From Triatoma infestans (taxonomy: Eukaryota; Arthropoda; Insecta; Hemiptera; Reduviidae), in assembly GCA_011037195.1 (NCBI GenBank), contig JAAEAF010006931.1, positions 1 through 64,000 on the forward strand: DNA of 64,000 bases. Reading direction: 5' to 3'. The notes beneath the pieces were generated by a model, which saw only the letters and a program-made list of their open reading frames with translations, was not told the DNA's origin and did not search any database. Positions 1-10,563 of this stretch are shown in pieces; positions within the stretch are counted from its first letter, which is position 1; every line of letters starts with the position of its first letter. A program made the position numbers and the translations under genes.

Positions 1-2
1 CC

Positions 3-2126
3 CGTTTCTATACCACCTTAGACATCAGTGGTGCCTTCCACGGCATCCTCCTTGACGAAGCATCTAAAGAAAAGACTTCCTTCGTCACTAATTTCGGAAC
101 CTATCAATTCAAGGTTCTTCCCTTCGGTTTAAAGAACGCCAGCAGCGCTTATCAGCGTTTAATGGACAAAATTATGTCCGGATATACTGGTGACATCTGC
201 CACACCTTCATAGACGATATACTCATCTTCCATGGGAAAACCTTCGACGAACACCTCCATGCATTATTAAAAGTAATGAAGCGTCTCCAGGCTGGTAACT
301 TGTGTATAGACTTGGGTAAATGTCAATTTTTTAAAGACAGCTGTAAATATCTGGGTTATGTAATTAGTTCTAACGGAATAAGACCCGACGAAGAAAAATT
401 AAAATCGGTTAAGAACTACCCTGTACCCCGTAAATTAAAAGACGTCAGAGCATTTTTGGGTTTCATAGGTTTCTATAGGAAATTTATTCCCAAATTTCCT
501 GAGCTTGCCAAGCCACTCACAGACCTTTCAAAGAAAGGTGTAAATTTTCAGTGGACACAAGAGCGTCAAGACGCTTTTCAAGCTCTCAAATCCTCCTTAA
601 TATCTCCACCTGTCCTAGCCTATCCAAATTACGACCATGAATTCATCCTTACTACGGATGCAAGTAATATAGGTATTTCCGCAATTCTAAGCCAAAATAT
701 TAATGGCGATGAAAGGCCCAGAGCGTTTGCTTCACGTGTGCTTAATGAAGCAGAATCCAAATACTGTACTACCGAACGTGAATTGTTAGCCATCGTCTTT
801 GGGTGTAAAAACTATAGATATATCTTGTATGGCTACAGATTTAAGGTAGTTACAGACCACGCAGCCCTCCAATGGCTCAAAAACATCAAAGATAGCCACA
901 ATAAGCTCTTCCGTTGGAGCATGAAACTGGCAGAATTTGATTTTTATATTGAGCATCGTTCCGGCAAGAATATTGCACATGCGGACGCACTTAGTCGATA
1001 CATAGGCTGCATTCAAGCCGAAACCGATGAATACTATCCAACGATAGACCTCCTGGAAGTCCTAGAACTTCAAAGTAATGACGCTGAATGTCAGAAGTTA
1101 CTTCAAACACCCCACTATTCCTTAGACCAACAGGGTTTAATAGTGCATACTGTTGACAATTGCACGCTTGTGCCTAACTCTATGCGTGATACCATCATGA
1201 GATTATTTCATGACAATCCTCTCTCGGGACACTATGGTATTCATAAGACATATGACAGAATAAAAATGTTCTTCACTTGGCCAAATATTTCTACTGATGT
1301 GCAAAACTATGTACAAACATGTCATAGTTGCGCTACTAGTAAGTCGCATATTCCTCACAAACCTCCCTTGGGTGATTTTCAAGAGCCAACGAACGTATTT
1401 CAGGCTTTATCTATAGATGTAGTAGGCCCCATGGAAGGTTCCACTAATCCAGACACAGGTGAGGAATACAAATACATCCTTACCATTATCTGCCAGTATT
1501 CTCGCTTTCTCGAGATGTTTCCCATGACAAATCAAAAGGCTGAAAATATTGCGCGGATACTTGTAAATGAAATTTTTACCCGTTATGGCACACCCAAGTA
1601 CCTACTATCAGATTTAGGTACCAATTTCACTTCTACCATAATGCTTCAGATCTGCACCCTATTGAAAATCCGAAAAGTTAACACTACTCCCTACCCCCCT
1701 GCTTCCAATGGCAAATTGGAACGTATCCATAAAACGATAGCTCGTAGTATCTCCCACTACTCACAAAACCAGTGGCACAGATATCTACCACTTATAAAAG
1801 CTGCACACAATTCAAGCCCAAATACCTCGACAGGCTATTCTCCTCATGAACTCATATTTGGGAGTAAGTTTAAATTTCCTTGGCTAGTAAACTTCCCATC
1901 CCGTGACCTCGATAATTTTAATATCCACACAAGGACATTGTACAATAAAATTAAAGAGTACGCGCTTCAGCTAAGGAAAATAATGAAAAGGCAAAAGTTA
2001 CTAGAGCCAAATATTATAATCGGAATGTATCTAAACATCAATTTCAGGTTAACGACAATGTTTACCTCAAAATTTTCAAACCTCAGGGCAAATTTGGTCA
2101 TAAATTTTCTGGACCTTACAAAATAG
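3..2126 (+). CDS. pol: gypsy pol: RT (partial), RNase H, integrase
   Basis: Open from the window edge (frame of base 3), so the true start is outside; the first ATG at 162 is internal. Residues are counted from that ATG. RT palm FIDD is at 16-19. RNase H acidic residues are D166 (TTDAS), E207, D232 (TDHAAL) and D275 (HADALSR). The integrase zinc finger uses H357, H361, C387 and C390. The DDE triad is D419 (SIDVVGP), D484 (SDLGTNF) and E520 (NGKLERIH). Upstream of the ATG the frame still reads RT (LDISGAFH, FGLKNASSAYQ). All catalytic residues I looked for are present, which suggests recent insertion. The frame drifts into unrelated residues after about codon 618, where a frameshift diverts it. 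The product copies element RNA to DNA in virus-like particles and integrates it in the nucleus. Confidence 0.9.
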   Translation, partial: RFYTTLDISGAFHGILLDEASKEKTSFVTNFGTYQFKVLPFGLKNASSAYQRLMDKIMSGYTGDICHTFIDDILIFHGKTFDEHLHALLKVMKRLQAGNLCIDLGKCQFFKDSCKYLGYVISSNGIRPDEEKLKSVKNYPVPRKLKDVRAFLGFIGFYRKFIPKFPELAKPLTDLSKKGVNFQWTQERQDAFQALKSSLISPPVLAYPNYDHEFILTTDASNIGISAILSQNINGDERPRAFASRVLNEAESKYCTTERELLAIVFGCKNYRYILYGYRFKVVTDHAALQWLKNIKDSHNKLFRWSMKLAEFDFYIEHRSGKNIAHADALSRYIGCIQAETDEYYPTIDLLEVLELQSNDAECQKLLQTPHYSLDQQGLIVHTVDNCTLVPNSMRDTIMRLFHDNPLSGHYGIHKTYDRIKMFFTWPNISTDVQNYVQTCHSCATSKSHIPHKPPLGDFQEPTNVFQALSIDVVGPMEGSTNPDTGEEYKYILTIICQYSRFLEMFPMTNQKAENIARILVNEIFTRYGTPKYLLSDLGTNFTSTIMLQICTLLKIRKVNTTPYPPASNGKLERIHKTIARSISHYSQNQWHRYLPLIKAAHNSSPNTSTGYSPHELIFGSKFKFPWLVNFPSRDLDNFNIHTRTLYNKIKEYALQLRKIMKRQKLLEPNIIIGMYLNINFRLTTMFTSKFSNLRANLVINFLDLTK

Positions 2127-2278
2127 ACAAATTATACCCCAACCATACAGTACGCTTACGTATGGAAGACGGTAAAAAAGTAGTACACCTCAGTAAAATT
2201 AAAAAGGCATATATAAGGAAAATGCCACAATCCCAAAATAAACATCCTATGGTACTTCGAGACAGACGTAAAACATAA
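2021..2278 (+). pseudogene. gypsy integrase C-terminal tail, frameshifted
   Basis: The natural end of pol continues in another frame (base 2021 in codon position 1) to a TAA at 2276-2278. It contains a GPYKI stretch, as in the GPY/F module of gypsy integrases, followed by a basic tail. The switch lies between about 2005 and 2021 and fits the loss of one base or gain of two. A programmed frameshift at this position would be unusual for integrase, so I read it as a mutation or sequencing error. Confidence 0.75.
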
Positions 2279-3126
2279 AACACTAGAAATCATTCTCATC
2301 CTACATGACACAATTCTCAACCTATTCTCAATCTACAAACTACACCACATGTATATATTTAATTAATACCATATAATTAATTGCCATATAATTAAGAAAC
2401 TTATTCACCATATATTAAAATAAAAAAAAAAAAAATGCATGTAATCAATTAATTAGTCTTAAGAACTAAAATGTATATATTTTTTTGCAGAATCCAAAAT
2501 GAACAGTAAACTTATTGCTGCTTAGTTAACACACTTTTCTTTCTGTTCCAGCGACGACGACTCAGTGCAGAAATTGAGAATTTTATCAAATATTTGACAT
2601 TGACCTTGATTTAGTATAAATTTTTCATTATACCTAATATTAATAATTTATGTATTTGTTTTTTGCAGATTTAATGGTCTAAAGCATAATACTATATAGT
2701 TTGATGTTTTGATGTTTATTTAGATATTCATATGTATCTAAATTTTTTCAGTTCGCTTTAGAAGAAAACTGCATTACCTTATTTGTTTATATATTTGTCG
2801 ATCTTTTGATTTATTAATCTAACATTTTTCTAATATTTAATTGTTTTCTTAATGTATGTTCAAGGTACCTAGAAAGCACAGCATAGCTGAATAGCTCTTG
2901 GAATACGACGGCCCAAAATATGTATACATACCTCATAAAGTAGCTACTGCAGTAACTTAATATTTACTTCAATAGTAAAATATGCCTTAGTTAAGAATTT
3001 TAACTATAAGAATTTTCTATAAAATTAAGTGTTCAACAATATTTTAATGTTAAATTTAAAAATTTAAAAAATTTTAAATTTCTCTTTTGCAGATTAAAAC
3101 TTCTTCACATCTACATCATTGCATGT

Positions 3127-3288
3127 GTATGCATGAATTGCATGTCTATGAATGTATGCATGAATTGCATGTCTATGAATGTATGCATGAATTGCATGTC
3201 TATGAATGTATGCATGAATTGCATGTCTATGAATGTATGCATGAATTGCATGTCTATGAATGTATGCATGAATTGCATGTCTATGAAT
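3127..3288 (+). repeat. 27-bp tandem repeat, six copies
   Basis: Six near-identical head-to-tail units of 27 bp, each containing the partly palindromic core GCATGAATTGCATG. Because 27 is divisible by three and the unit lacks stops in several frames, the array creates spurious ORFs on both strands (3087-3413). It lies inside the gypsy element, downstream of pol. Confidence 0.95.
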
Positions 3289-3690
3289 GTTGCATGAAAA
3301 TAGCATGTTAGCCATGTATTTATATATATATAAATTAATTTTGTGTTTAAAAGAATTAGTTTCAGATCAAACATTCTACAAAAGGAATTGATACTAAACT
3401 TCGGATTCCTCATAATCCTATAATCCTCCTACAACACACATAAAACTAAACTAAATCAAACAAACATTTAAACTAATAATGAATCGATGAATTCGCTACG
3501 TATACCAATTTTACCCCAACCACACACTGAGAACGATCACAATTATAACGTACGATCATAGTAAATAAGACTATACAAACTGAAAACTATATATATCTGT
3601 TTGCAAATGCAACAGTTACTTATTTGTTGTCGATGTACAACTAAGTTAACAATTTTTATTCCACAAGATGAACACCAACTAACTCCACGT

Positions 3691-3977
3691 ATCTCCAAAG
3701 GAAAATAACAAAAATATACACAAATATGCCTGCATATGCAGCAATTAATAAATTAGACATACAAATATTACTTCAAGATGGACAAGAAAAGGACGCCAAC
3801 TGGACTTATTCCAAATGGAATACTCACAAACTGCACAAATTTCCAAAGGGAAATAAACTTACACGACATTTCCAAAAGGAAATAAAATAACACCACAAAT
3901 TTCCAAAGGGAAATTGACTAACGACCCAACATTTCCAAATGGAAAGGGATCAACAACACAATATTTCCAAATGGAAA
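3691..3977 (+). repeat. seven spaced TTTCCAAAnGGAAA palindromes
   Basis: An inverted-repeat motif of the form TTTCC-AAAn-GGAAA recurs at about 3691, 3808, 3838, 3868, 3898, 3931 and 3963. The last five are spaced by about 30-33 bp. The intervening sequence is not conserved, so this is a clustered short site rather than a tandem duplication. It resembles a binding-site cluster like those some gypsy elements carry as insulators, but the motif is not one I recognise. Confidence 0.8.
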
Positions 3978-4719
3978 TTGAAAACATACTTAATCACATA
4001 AAAACAAACAAAGCTTTAACTAAAATCTGAACACCTTATCTTACTAATTAGCTCTCTTCTAAAAACCTTATTCAATACCTTTCCTTCATTTTTTGTTTTG
4101 TTTTGTTTTAATGTATTTTTATCACCACACTAATAAATAGATTTCGTGGTGCTATATATGTATTTTATTTAACTTGTTCATTTAAATTTTACTGCTTACT
4201 AAACTTATTTATTACTATAAATTTTTCTGTAATGTATCTATAATTATTTTGAATTATTTAAGCAATTTTCGTTTATATAGAAACACTTCAAGAAAAACAT
4301 ATGCATTTTCGTTTATATAGATTCATATTAACAAAAACACATATATGCATATAGAGTCACTTCAAGTACTCAAGAAATTACATCCATCACCATCACTCAG
4401 AAGCCTATATTGTCTACCATTGCCAGTCACTTCTTCATCAGCAACACTCTCACTCGCCAAGCAGTGTTCGCCTATCATCCTACCACCACAGCAACGCTCA
4501 CCCACTCACGCAGCGTTCGCTCGAGTATAAGATATCCAAACACACAGCAACGCTCACACCTTCAAGCAGCGTTTGCTCCAGAAGAAGATGACTGCAGCCT
4601 ACAACACACAGCCACTTTGCAGAGGCTACACACACGCCTCTCACCTTACCAGAGGATAACCTTCAAGCCTCTACAACTCTAGATCACCTCCCAAATTTTT
4701 CGTGCCGAAAAATTTCTCC

Positions 4720-4730
4720 GGGAGGGGGGA
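4720..4730 (+). other. polypurine tract of gypsy element
   Basis: The purine run GGGAGGGGGGA sits three bases before the LTR start TGTGATGG. This is the expected primer position for plus-strand DNA synthesis in reverse transcription. Confidence 0.8.
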
Positions 4731-4733
4731 TAA

Positions 4734-5185
4734 TGTGATGGATGCAAGAAACTTGAAATAATATTAAATTTTAAATGAATATAAATTATCAAAATAAGTT
4801 GCGAAGGGACCAGCCAGGTAATACGAATACCGTTACTAGGAATGTCCAAGAACCTTTATGGCTTTGTTCTGACCCCTTCTACTAACAAGGGAGGCACTAA
4901 ACGGACAAAGAGAAGAGATATTTTAGGAGAGACTCGTTCTAGCTACCAAAGTGAAAACATCAGAGCCATATCAAGTTTTAAGACTTATTCCAATTAATTT
5001 ATAAGCATATTGTTGTTAACTTAATATCTCTTGGAGAATATATCTTTTGAAAAACAGTGTGACTACCTTATTATTACTAGTCTTCATTCTCTTTTAAAAT
5101 TACAAACTTATAAGCCCTTTTCACTAAAACGCTCGTGCTACACACTACCACTACTACAAATACAACTCCACACCATTACATTACA
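4734..5185 (+). repeat. 3' LTR of the gypsy element
   Basis: Begins with TG directly after the polypurine tract and ends, by inference, at TTACA at 5185. No paired LTR is in the window, so length (about 452 bp) and end are estimates. A polyadenylation-like AATAAA just beyond, at 5236, may mean the LTR ends later. Confidence 0.6.
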
Positions 5186-6210
5186 TAAGGATTCAGTGGA
5201 TTACATATAAGTGTTGGTAAACAGAATGTAATCATCAATAAAGTATACAATATGTAATTATTGTTAATGGAAGTGTGTAGTGTTGAGTTAGAAGTTTGTC
5301 TGTGGGTTCGCTAATCCCAAATAGTTGCATACATCAACTATAGGTCGTAAGGTATTGTATGTTTGTTAGAGGGTATTAGTGAATATGTTGTTGGACTTGA
5401 AAACCGGTAGGGATTGGCAGGTAGTTTAATGGCAGCTCCCTGAAGAAATGGCTAGTCTAATTCCCCCTACAGGGCTAAATATAATTCAAGTAATCCAAAA
5501 TTGTCAACAAAAAAATACGTATTAAAAAAAAATAATAGTCTTGTACCTGGGAGGCCTCAATTCGAGTCCCGCGTATAACAGCTAAACTAATATTAGTTTA
5601 GAAAATAATAATACTAAAGTATACGGTTCCTTTCCTCTCGATGGATGGTGACACCTAATTTGGTAGTAGGATGTTAAGCCCAACTGAAAAAATTGGCATT
5701 ATCTTACTTGGTGTACTTTTCATTAAACAAAAACATTTTAAAAATTGTATATTTGCCTTTTTTATCTTGGTTTAAGTTCTCAATTAGCAATTATTGCATC
5801 TCAGGTGGTTTGGGGGGGGTGTGGTTGGGACGGTCTAAAAAAATGCTAAACTATTTCATAAACTTCAAACGAGATTTTGATTCGCTGAATCATCATAAAA
5901 TGTGGTTGGTAGAATGTGAATGGTAGAATAATTAGTTTTTTTTTTAAATTAAGGAAAGGGCAAATTTAAAATTCTGTTAAATGGTTCCTTGCAAATCAGG
6001 GCAGGCTCAAGACTTATGTGAGGGACACAACCGCGTAAAGTCCGGCGCTCCGACTAAATAACAAGGAAATTGACAAAAAAGGCATAATAATATGAAAAAT
6101 AGTATTTGTTGTGTACCAATAACCATAAACTAGTTTTATCTAATTCAGGAGTCTTTTACACATATAGTTCATACTATAGCAAAATTAAATTCTTCTTTTA
6201 GATAGTATTG
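5186..6210. other. gene-less stretch with a tRNA-like fragment
   Basis: AT-rich DNA without a recognisable gene. At about 5538-5585 a short piece with a B-box-like TTCGAGTCCC resembles a decayed tRNA-derived SINE. A 77-codon ORF at 5693-5926 has no recognisable feature. Confidence 0.4.
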
Positions 6211-6212
6211 TT

Positions 6213-6457
6213 CTCACGCGTTGGTCTAGTGGCTAGCGCACTCTCCTTTCGTACGAGAATTCAGGGTTCGATTCCCGTGAGGTGCAGAGTCAGTGTTGAC
6301 CCAGCATCGTGATTTAAAATTGGAAGCTACAGTTAGTAGCGCCGTAGGTAGCGAAAGCCGGAACTAAACGGCGTGGGAACTGCGGCGTGCTCACCAAACG
6401 CCCCCCCATTCAAGTCGCCGTCTGGCAAGCCTTGGCCCTCTTCATGTGGCTTTTTTT
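6213..6457 (+). mobile_element. tRNA-derived SINE, type A
   Basis: The first 75 bp imitate a tRNA: an A box TTGGTCTAGTGG at 6221-6232 and a B box GGTTCGATTCC at 6265-6275, the RNA polymerase III internal promoter. A GC-rich unrelated body of about 170 bp follows and ends in a T-rich stretch. It is not a functional tRNA because the acceptor arms do not close and the body continues. Its body differs from the SINEs at 11.3, 33.0, 48.1 and 52.5 kb. Confidence 0.75.
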
Positions 6458-6459
6458 TA

Positions 6460-7680
6460 CAATTGAAAACAAGATTTTGATTGACTTTATTCAACTAAAA
6501 AACAGAAATTTCCTAAGTTTCAAATCTATATCATTGGATCATTTTATGTTTACTATGATCTGGTCCTAGCCTCACATCAACAGTTATTTTTAAACCAAAA
6601 ATAATTTATCAATTTGAATTTCAGGTAATTTGATTTCATATCACATCAAAATACAATATATATATTAGCATATAGTTTTTTCTTTTTGATTTCACCGTAA
6701 ACAAACTTTAGTATTATATGATCTGTGTGGTTTATTTCTTTCTATATGTAAAACTCCTTATTATCATCCAAAATGTTTTATTATGGTGCGTTAACAGATC
6801 AGAACTGTGAGCTCTGACGTACACAATAGTAGTAGAAAAAAAATCTAAGTTCCAATTTTTCAAGATTTATCATCTGCCAATTAATACGCCAAGCCACTAC
6901 ATTATAATTGATACATTTTGTTCACCTTTAATTGTATCAGTTATTAATCTTCTTATAAACTTATGGTATAAAATATTGAATATACCGGAAGGAATAGTGG
7001 TCACTAGATATATCTGAAAAAAGTTATGGCTTAAATTCAGATTGTGTTTGATTTGATTTGATATTTGTCTATTTTTTTTTTAACAAAAAATTGATTGCTA
7101 TCTGAAATATTATAAATACGTAGAAGATTTCATCTCCAAATTTGACGAAGAAGATGTTGCAATAAATATCTGCAAGACTTTTCTATAGGTCAAATGAATT
7201 GCATCCCCCATTGCTAAGGGTGAATATGTAAACGGGGAAAAGATTCTACGGTCATGACCGTATATATTTGTATAATTGGTGGGTCAGTAAATTCTTCTTC
7301 ACAGTCTATTGCGATTCTGTTATGGCTCATTTTTTTGTTTTTTTTTTTTATTCTTCTCTTGGTACGGTACTTTCATTTGCTATGAAACTGAAAATAAAAT
7401 GAATGATCTCATTGGTTCCACCTTTAACAAATACGTAAGTAAGAAACTATAAGCTGCAAAATAACTAATTTGTTCATTGTTGAACTCTTTATTATTATTA
7501 TTATTATTGTATTGTTGTTGTTGTTTGCAATAGTTTAAGTATAAAAAACATGTAGCTCGCGGGAAAGAATGACATTTTGATCATACTCATATCGATAGAT
7601 ATACATAACGGTTTTATACTTTATACATGCGCAAAATAAAGTTCATATAAAAATGTTGTGGGTACAATTTATTAATTTCA
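6460..7680. other. AT-rich DNA without genes
   Basis: No coding feature recognised. Holds homopolymer runs and an ATT/GTT-type microsatellite near 7490-7528. Confidence 0.5.
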
Positions 7681-7689
7681 CTAATTTTT

Positions 7690-8736
7690 ACTTTCTCTTA
7701 CTCCTAGTAAGAGGAAGTATTGTAATCGTGTCAAATTTTCGATATCGAGTTTTTGAACGGAAATATCCGTTTTGAGGTCCCCTGAGTCCCAAAAAGTGGT
7801 TTTTAAATAGCGAGATGGTCTGTGTGGGGTTTGTGTGTCTGTTTGTGTGTCCTGTGTGTGTGTATGTACTGTGAACAGCATAGCTCAAAAACGAAAATCG
7901 TAGAAAGTTCAAACTTGAATATTACGTTTAGGTATCCCCATGGGATCTGACGGTGCGTTTATGTGTAAATATTCCTCACCGGAAGTACCACTTTACTAGT
8001 TGTTTTTTTTACGTTTTTGCAATTTTCCCCCCTCAAAAAAAAATGGCTCCGAAGATTTTCTTTAAACGTGCTATAAATATCAACTACAACTAAAAAGAGC
8101 TACAAACTTTTAGTTTGAAACATTTCTTTCTTCAGGAAAATTCTTTTAAAGAGAGCACTTCTAGGGGAAGGGTGGGGGTTAGGTTTCCATCTAAAGTGCT
8201 ATTTCAGTTTATTAGACAATTCTGTCATCTAAATAATGTTAATTAGAATTACATATGTTGTTGAAATTCCGAGTTTGAAAAAAATCGGATAACCGGAAGT
8301 GCGTTTACTTTACCACTTTACTAAATAATTTTTTCACTTTTTCGCGATTTTCTCGAAAATGACTCCGACGATTTTCTTGAAACTACCTATATAAACTAAA
8401 CATACAAAGGTCTATAACTTTTATCTAAAACATTTCTCTGGGAAAATTCATTTAAGGGCACTTTTAGGGGAGGGGTGGGGTTACAGCTTCCTCTAAAGTG
8501 GTATAGTTGATTATACAATTCTGTCATCCAAACAAAATTAATTAGAAATAAATAGATGGCCTAAATTCCATGTTTTAAGAAAATTTGTAAGCCGGAAGTG
8601 CGCTTTTACTCAACAGTTTTTTCAGTTTTCGACAAATTTCGTTATATTTGGTACACATTCTATAACTTTTGTCAATTATAATTTTGAGAACTGGAGTAAG
8701 AGAAAGTTGTGTGAGTGTTTCACACCAGATTTTTTT
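7690..8736 (+). mobile_element. ETS-box repeat, copy 1 (reference copy)
   Basis: Best-ordered copy of the dominant repeat. The left terminal repeat ACTTTCTCTTACTCC (7690-7704) is a perfect inverse of GGAGTAAGAGAAAGT (8693-8707), followed by a GTGTGA/TCACAC hairpin and a T run. The left terminal repeat is itself half of a hairpin with AGTAAGAGGAAGT. A TG-rich microsatellite lies at about 7820-7865. The interior is about 2.5 monomers of about 300 bp, each with a CCGGAAGT box (7978, 8292, 8591), a G-rich AAGGGTGGGG stretch and TGTCATCTAAATAATnTTAATTAG. No protein is encoded, so it would be non-autonomous. The superfamily is unknown. Confidence 0.8.
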
Positions 8737-9711
8737 ACTTCCATTTACGTCTAGTAGGAGGAAGAATTGCGAGAATGCCAGATTTTCGAAATTAGGTATT
8801 TACCGGAAATACATGTTTTGGGATATCCCTAGAAAACAAAAAAAAAAATAAGGTTTTTAGTTTGTGTGTGAGTTAACAGAATATCTCAAAAACGAAAAGT
8901 CGAAGAAAGCCCAAACTTGATTATTCTGTTTAGGCACTACTGCCGCATCAGACACCAAGATTTCAGACAAATATGCATCAAACGAAAGTGCGATTTTACT
9001 GAATTCCCCCCCCCCCCCACAGATTTTCATGATTTTTTTTTTCGAAAAGAGCTCCAACGGATTTTACGTTAAACTTGTATGTACACTGTCTACATACATA
9101 GATGCCTATCACTTTTATTTCAAACATTTTTCAGGATTTTTTTGTGTGTGGATTCTTGGCGAGCATCAACGTTAAGCTTTCCTCTAAAATACCACCACTT
9201 TAGTACAATGTATGGTTCTATCATCATTATAATATGATGGTTAATTAAATTTATTGCTTCGAATCTAAATTTGAAGAAGATTGTTTAAGGGCGATTATAC
9301 TGAATAGGTCGTTCAGAATTTTCATTAAAACCTCTACAATAATTTTCTTTAAACTTGGAATGCAATTTACATAAACGTTTTCCACTTATATGAAATGGTT
9401 TCGGAAAAATTGATTATAAGGGGATCCGAGGAATCGGTGACGTTAAATTTCAAATGTTATGTATGTTCAATGTTAATAGTGCTTTGTCTCCTAGATTTCA
9501 GTGTAGTATCACTTCACCTGCCTTGGTTGGACACATTTATCTTCAACACCTCTATATTTATCTTCAACACCTCTATATTTATCTTCAACACCTCTATATT
9601 TATGTTAACGCTAAATATAAACATCTAAGTTTTTAAAAAAAAAAATTGTCAATTTCCTAATTGTTTTAACACAGTAACAGAAAATCCGTGGGTTGATTCA
9701 CACCAGATTTT
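8737..9711 (+). mobile_element. ETS-box repeat, copy 2 (diverged)
   Basis: A decayed copy abutting copy 1 across a shared T run. Left end ACTTCC...GGAGGAAG, then CGAAATTnnGTATTTACCGG, the AACAGAATATCTCAAAAACGAAAA block, an AACGAAAGTGCG version of the ETS-like box, and a right end with GATTCACACCAGATTTTT. It also contains the 21-bp minisatellite at 9535. Confidence 0.65.
9535..9597 (+). repeat. 21-bp minisatellite, three copies
   Basis: Three identical units of 21 bp (ATTTATCTTCAACACCTCTA plus T) in tandem plus a partial fourth, inside the diverged ETS-box repeat copy 2. Confidence 0.95.
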
Positions 9712-10190
9712 TCGTCTTATACATTATTATATGGCACAATATGCCTTTGTTGGCTACGGTGCCGGAGTATATCCCACCCTTAGCTGGAATAATATACATT
9801 ACTATTAAGACTGGATTCAAAATTTTATCACTTCCATTTTACTAATGAGTTTATTCTGTATATTTCGAAATATACCAGTATGTTGTAGTAATGAAGCTAA
9901 ATGATCTTCATTATATTTTGGCCCATCAAATCTAGAGCACAGATTACTCATATTTCGACATAATTACGGTCATTTTCATAATTTGATGAAGATCCATGTC
10001 CATTATTCCTTTATTTACTCTTCAGTATCGTTGATCTTTCTTGTGATATAATAAGCCAGAACACCAGATAGAATGAAATGTAATGAAAAAATTTAAAAAA
10101 AAAATTGATACAGTATGAAAAGTAAAAGGTGGCTGTTGAAATTGGCTGTGGGCAGTTTTTTGCAATTTTCTTGATAAAGACTTTATAATG
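9712..10190. other. AT-rich DNA without genes
   Basis: No reading frame or element recognised. Confidence 0.5.
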
Positions 10191-10193
10191 GAA

Positions 10194-10563
10194 GTTATAA
10201 GAAAAGTGAATTAGAGAGAACGGATTTTAGAGAAATAAACTAGATGACATGTTGAACACTGTATAATGAAAAGAACACACAAACTGCAAGAACTTTACAG
10301 TAAAATAGAAGTTAGCTAGCGAGAGAAATATAAAGAGAGACAGACTTGCTGTATAATAAGAAAGTAGTAGACAGGTTGCTGACTGGTTGTAAACTGGTCG
10401 TAAACTGTCCTGAACTGTACTGCTGCCACTCTATTTATATATGAATCGAACTGTCCCTTCCTAGTCTGGTCTAAATGGGAAGTAACTAAGTTTTGATTCA
10501 TTTAAATGTGCTTCTCCGCTCTTCGGATCTTATGAATCTTTAATGATTCCGATCCCTTTATAA
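10194..10563 (-). repeat. LTR-like repeat B with TATA box
   Basis: Homologous over about 370 bp to the plus-strand repeat at 38983-39640. Read on the minus strand, shared blocks are GAAGAGCGGAGAA, a TATATAAATAGAG promoter-like box, CCAGTCAGCAACCT, TATATTTCTCTCGCTA and GCAGTTTGTGTGTT. Promoter-like sequence with no coding potential, in two dispersed copies, fits a solo LTR. Ends are not exact and no target duplication was resolved. Confidence 0.6.

Larger units (their letters stand above)
2279..4733 (+). other. long non-coding 3' region of the gypsy element
   Basis: Where an errantivirus would carry env there is no ORF longer than about 100 codons, and none with a signal peptide and fusion-protein character. 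Several splice-acceptor-like pyrimidine tracts ending in CAG occur (about 2478-2490, 2536-2551, 2657-2669, 3083-3093). Two repeat arrays are listed separately. A direct repeat TTTTCGTTTATATAGA occurs near 4266 and 4306, and imperfect repeats of an AACGCTCAC/GCAGCGTT theme lie at 4490-4575. The short ORFs at 4345-4682 run through this composition and are probably not genes. Confidence 0.6.
1..5185 (+). mobile_element. Ty3/gypsy LTR retrotransposon, 3' part
   Basis: The 3' half of a Ty3/gypsy element whose 5' LTR, gag and protease lie before the window. Domains run reverse transcriptase, RNase H, integrase, GPY/F-like tail, which is the gypsy order (copia places integrase first). Pol ends at about 2278. 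A non-coding stretch of about 2.45 kb follows, then a polypurine tract (4720-4730) and a 3' LTR starting TGTGATGG at 4734. The right boundary is inferred from a CA-type end at 5185, because the other LTR is not visible. A one-base frameshift near 2020 makes this copy probably inactive. Confidence 0.85.

Noticed and set aside
3087..3413. Overlapping ORFs on both strands with a repeating nine-residue unit
   Set aside because: They are produced by the 27-bp tandem array, whose unit is divisible by three and lacks stops. Nothing supports translation.
6221..6275. Possible functional tRNA gene
   Set aside because: A and B boxes are present but arms do not close and the sequence continues into a repeat body. 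The same holds for the heads at 11.9, 16.5, 33.0, 48.1 and 52.5 kb.
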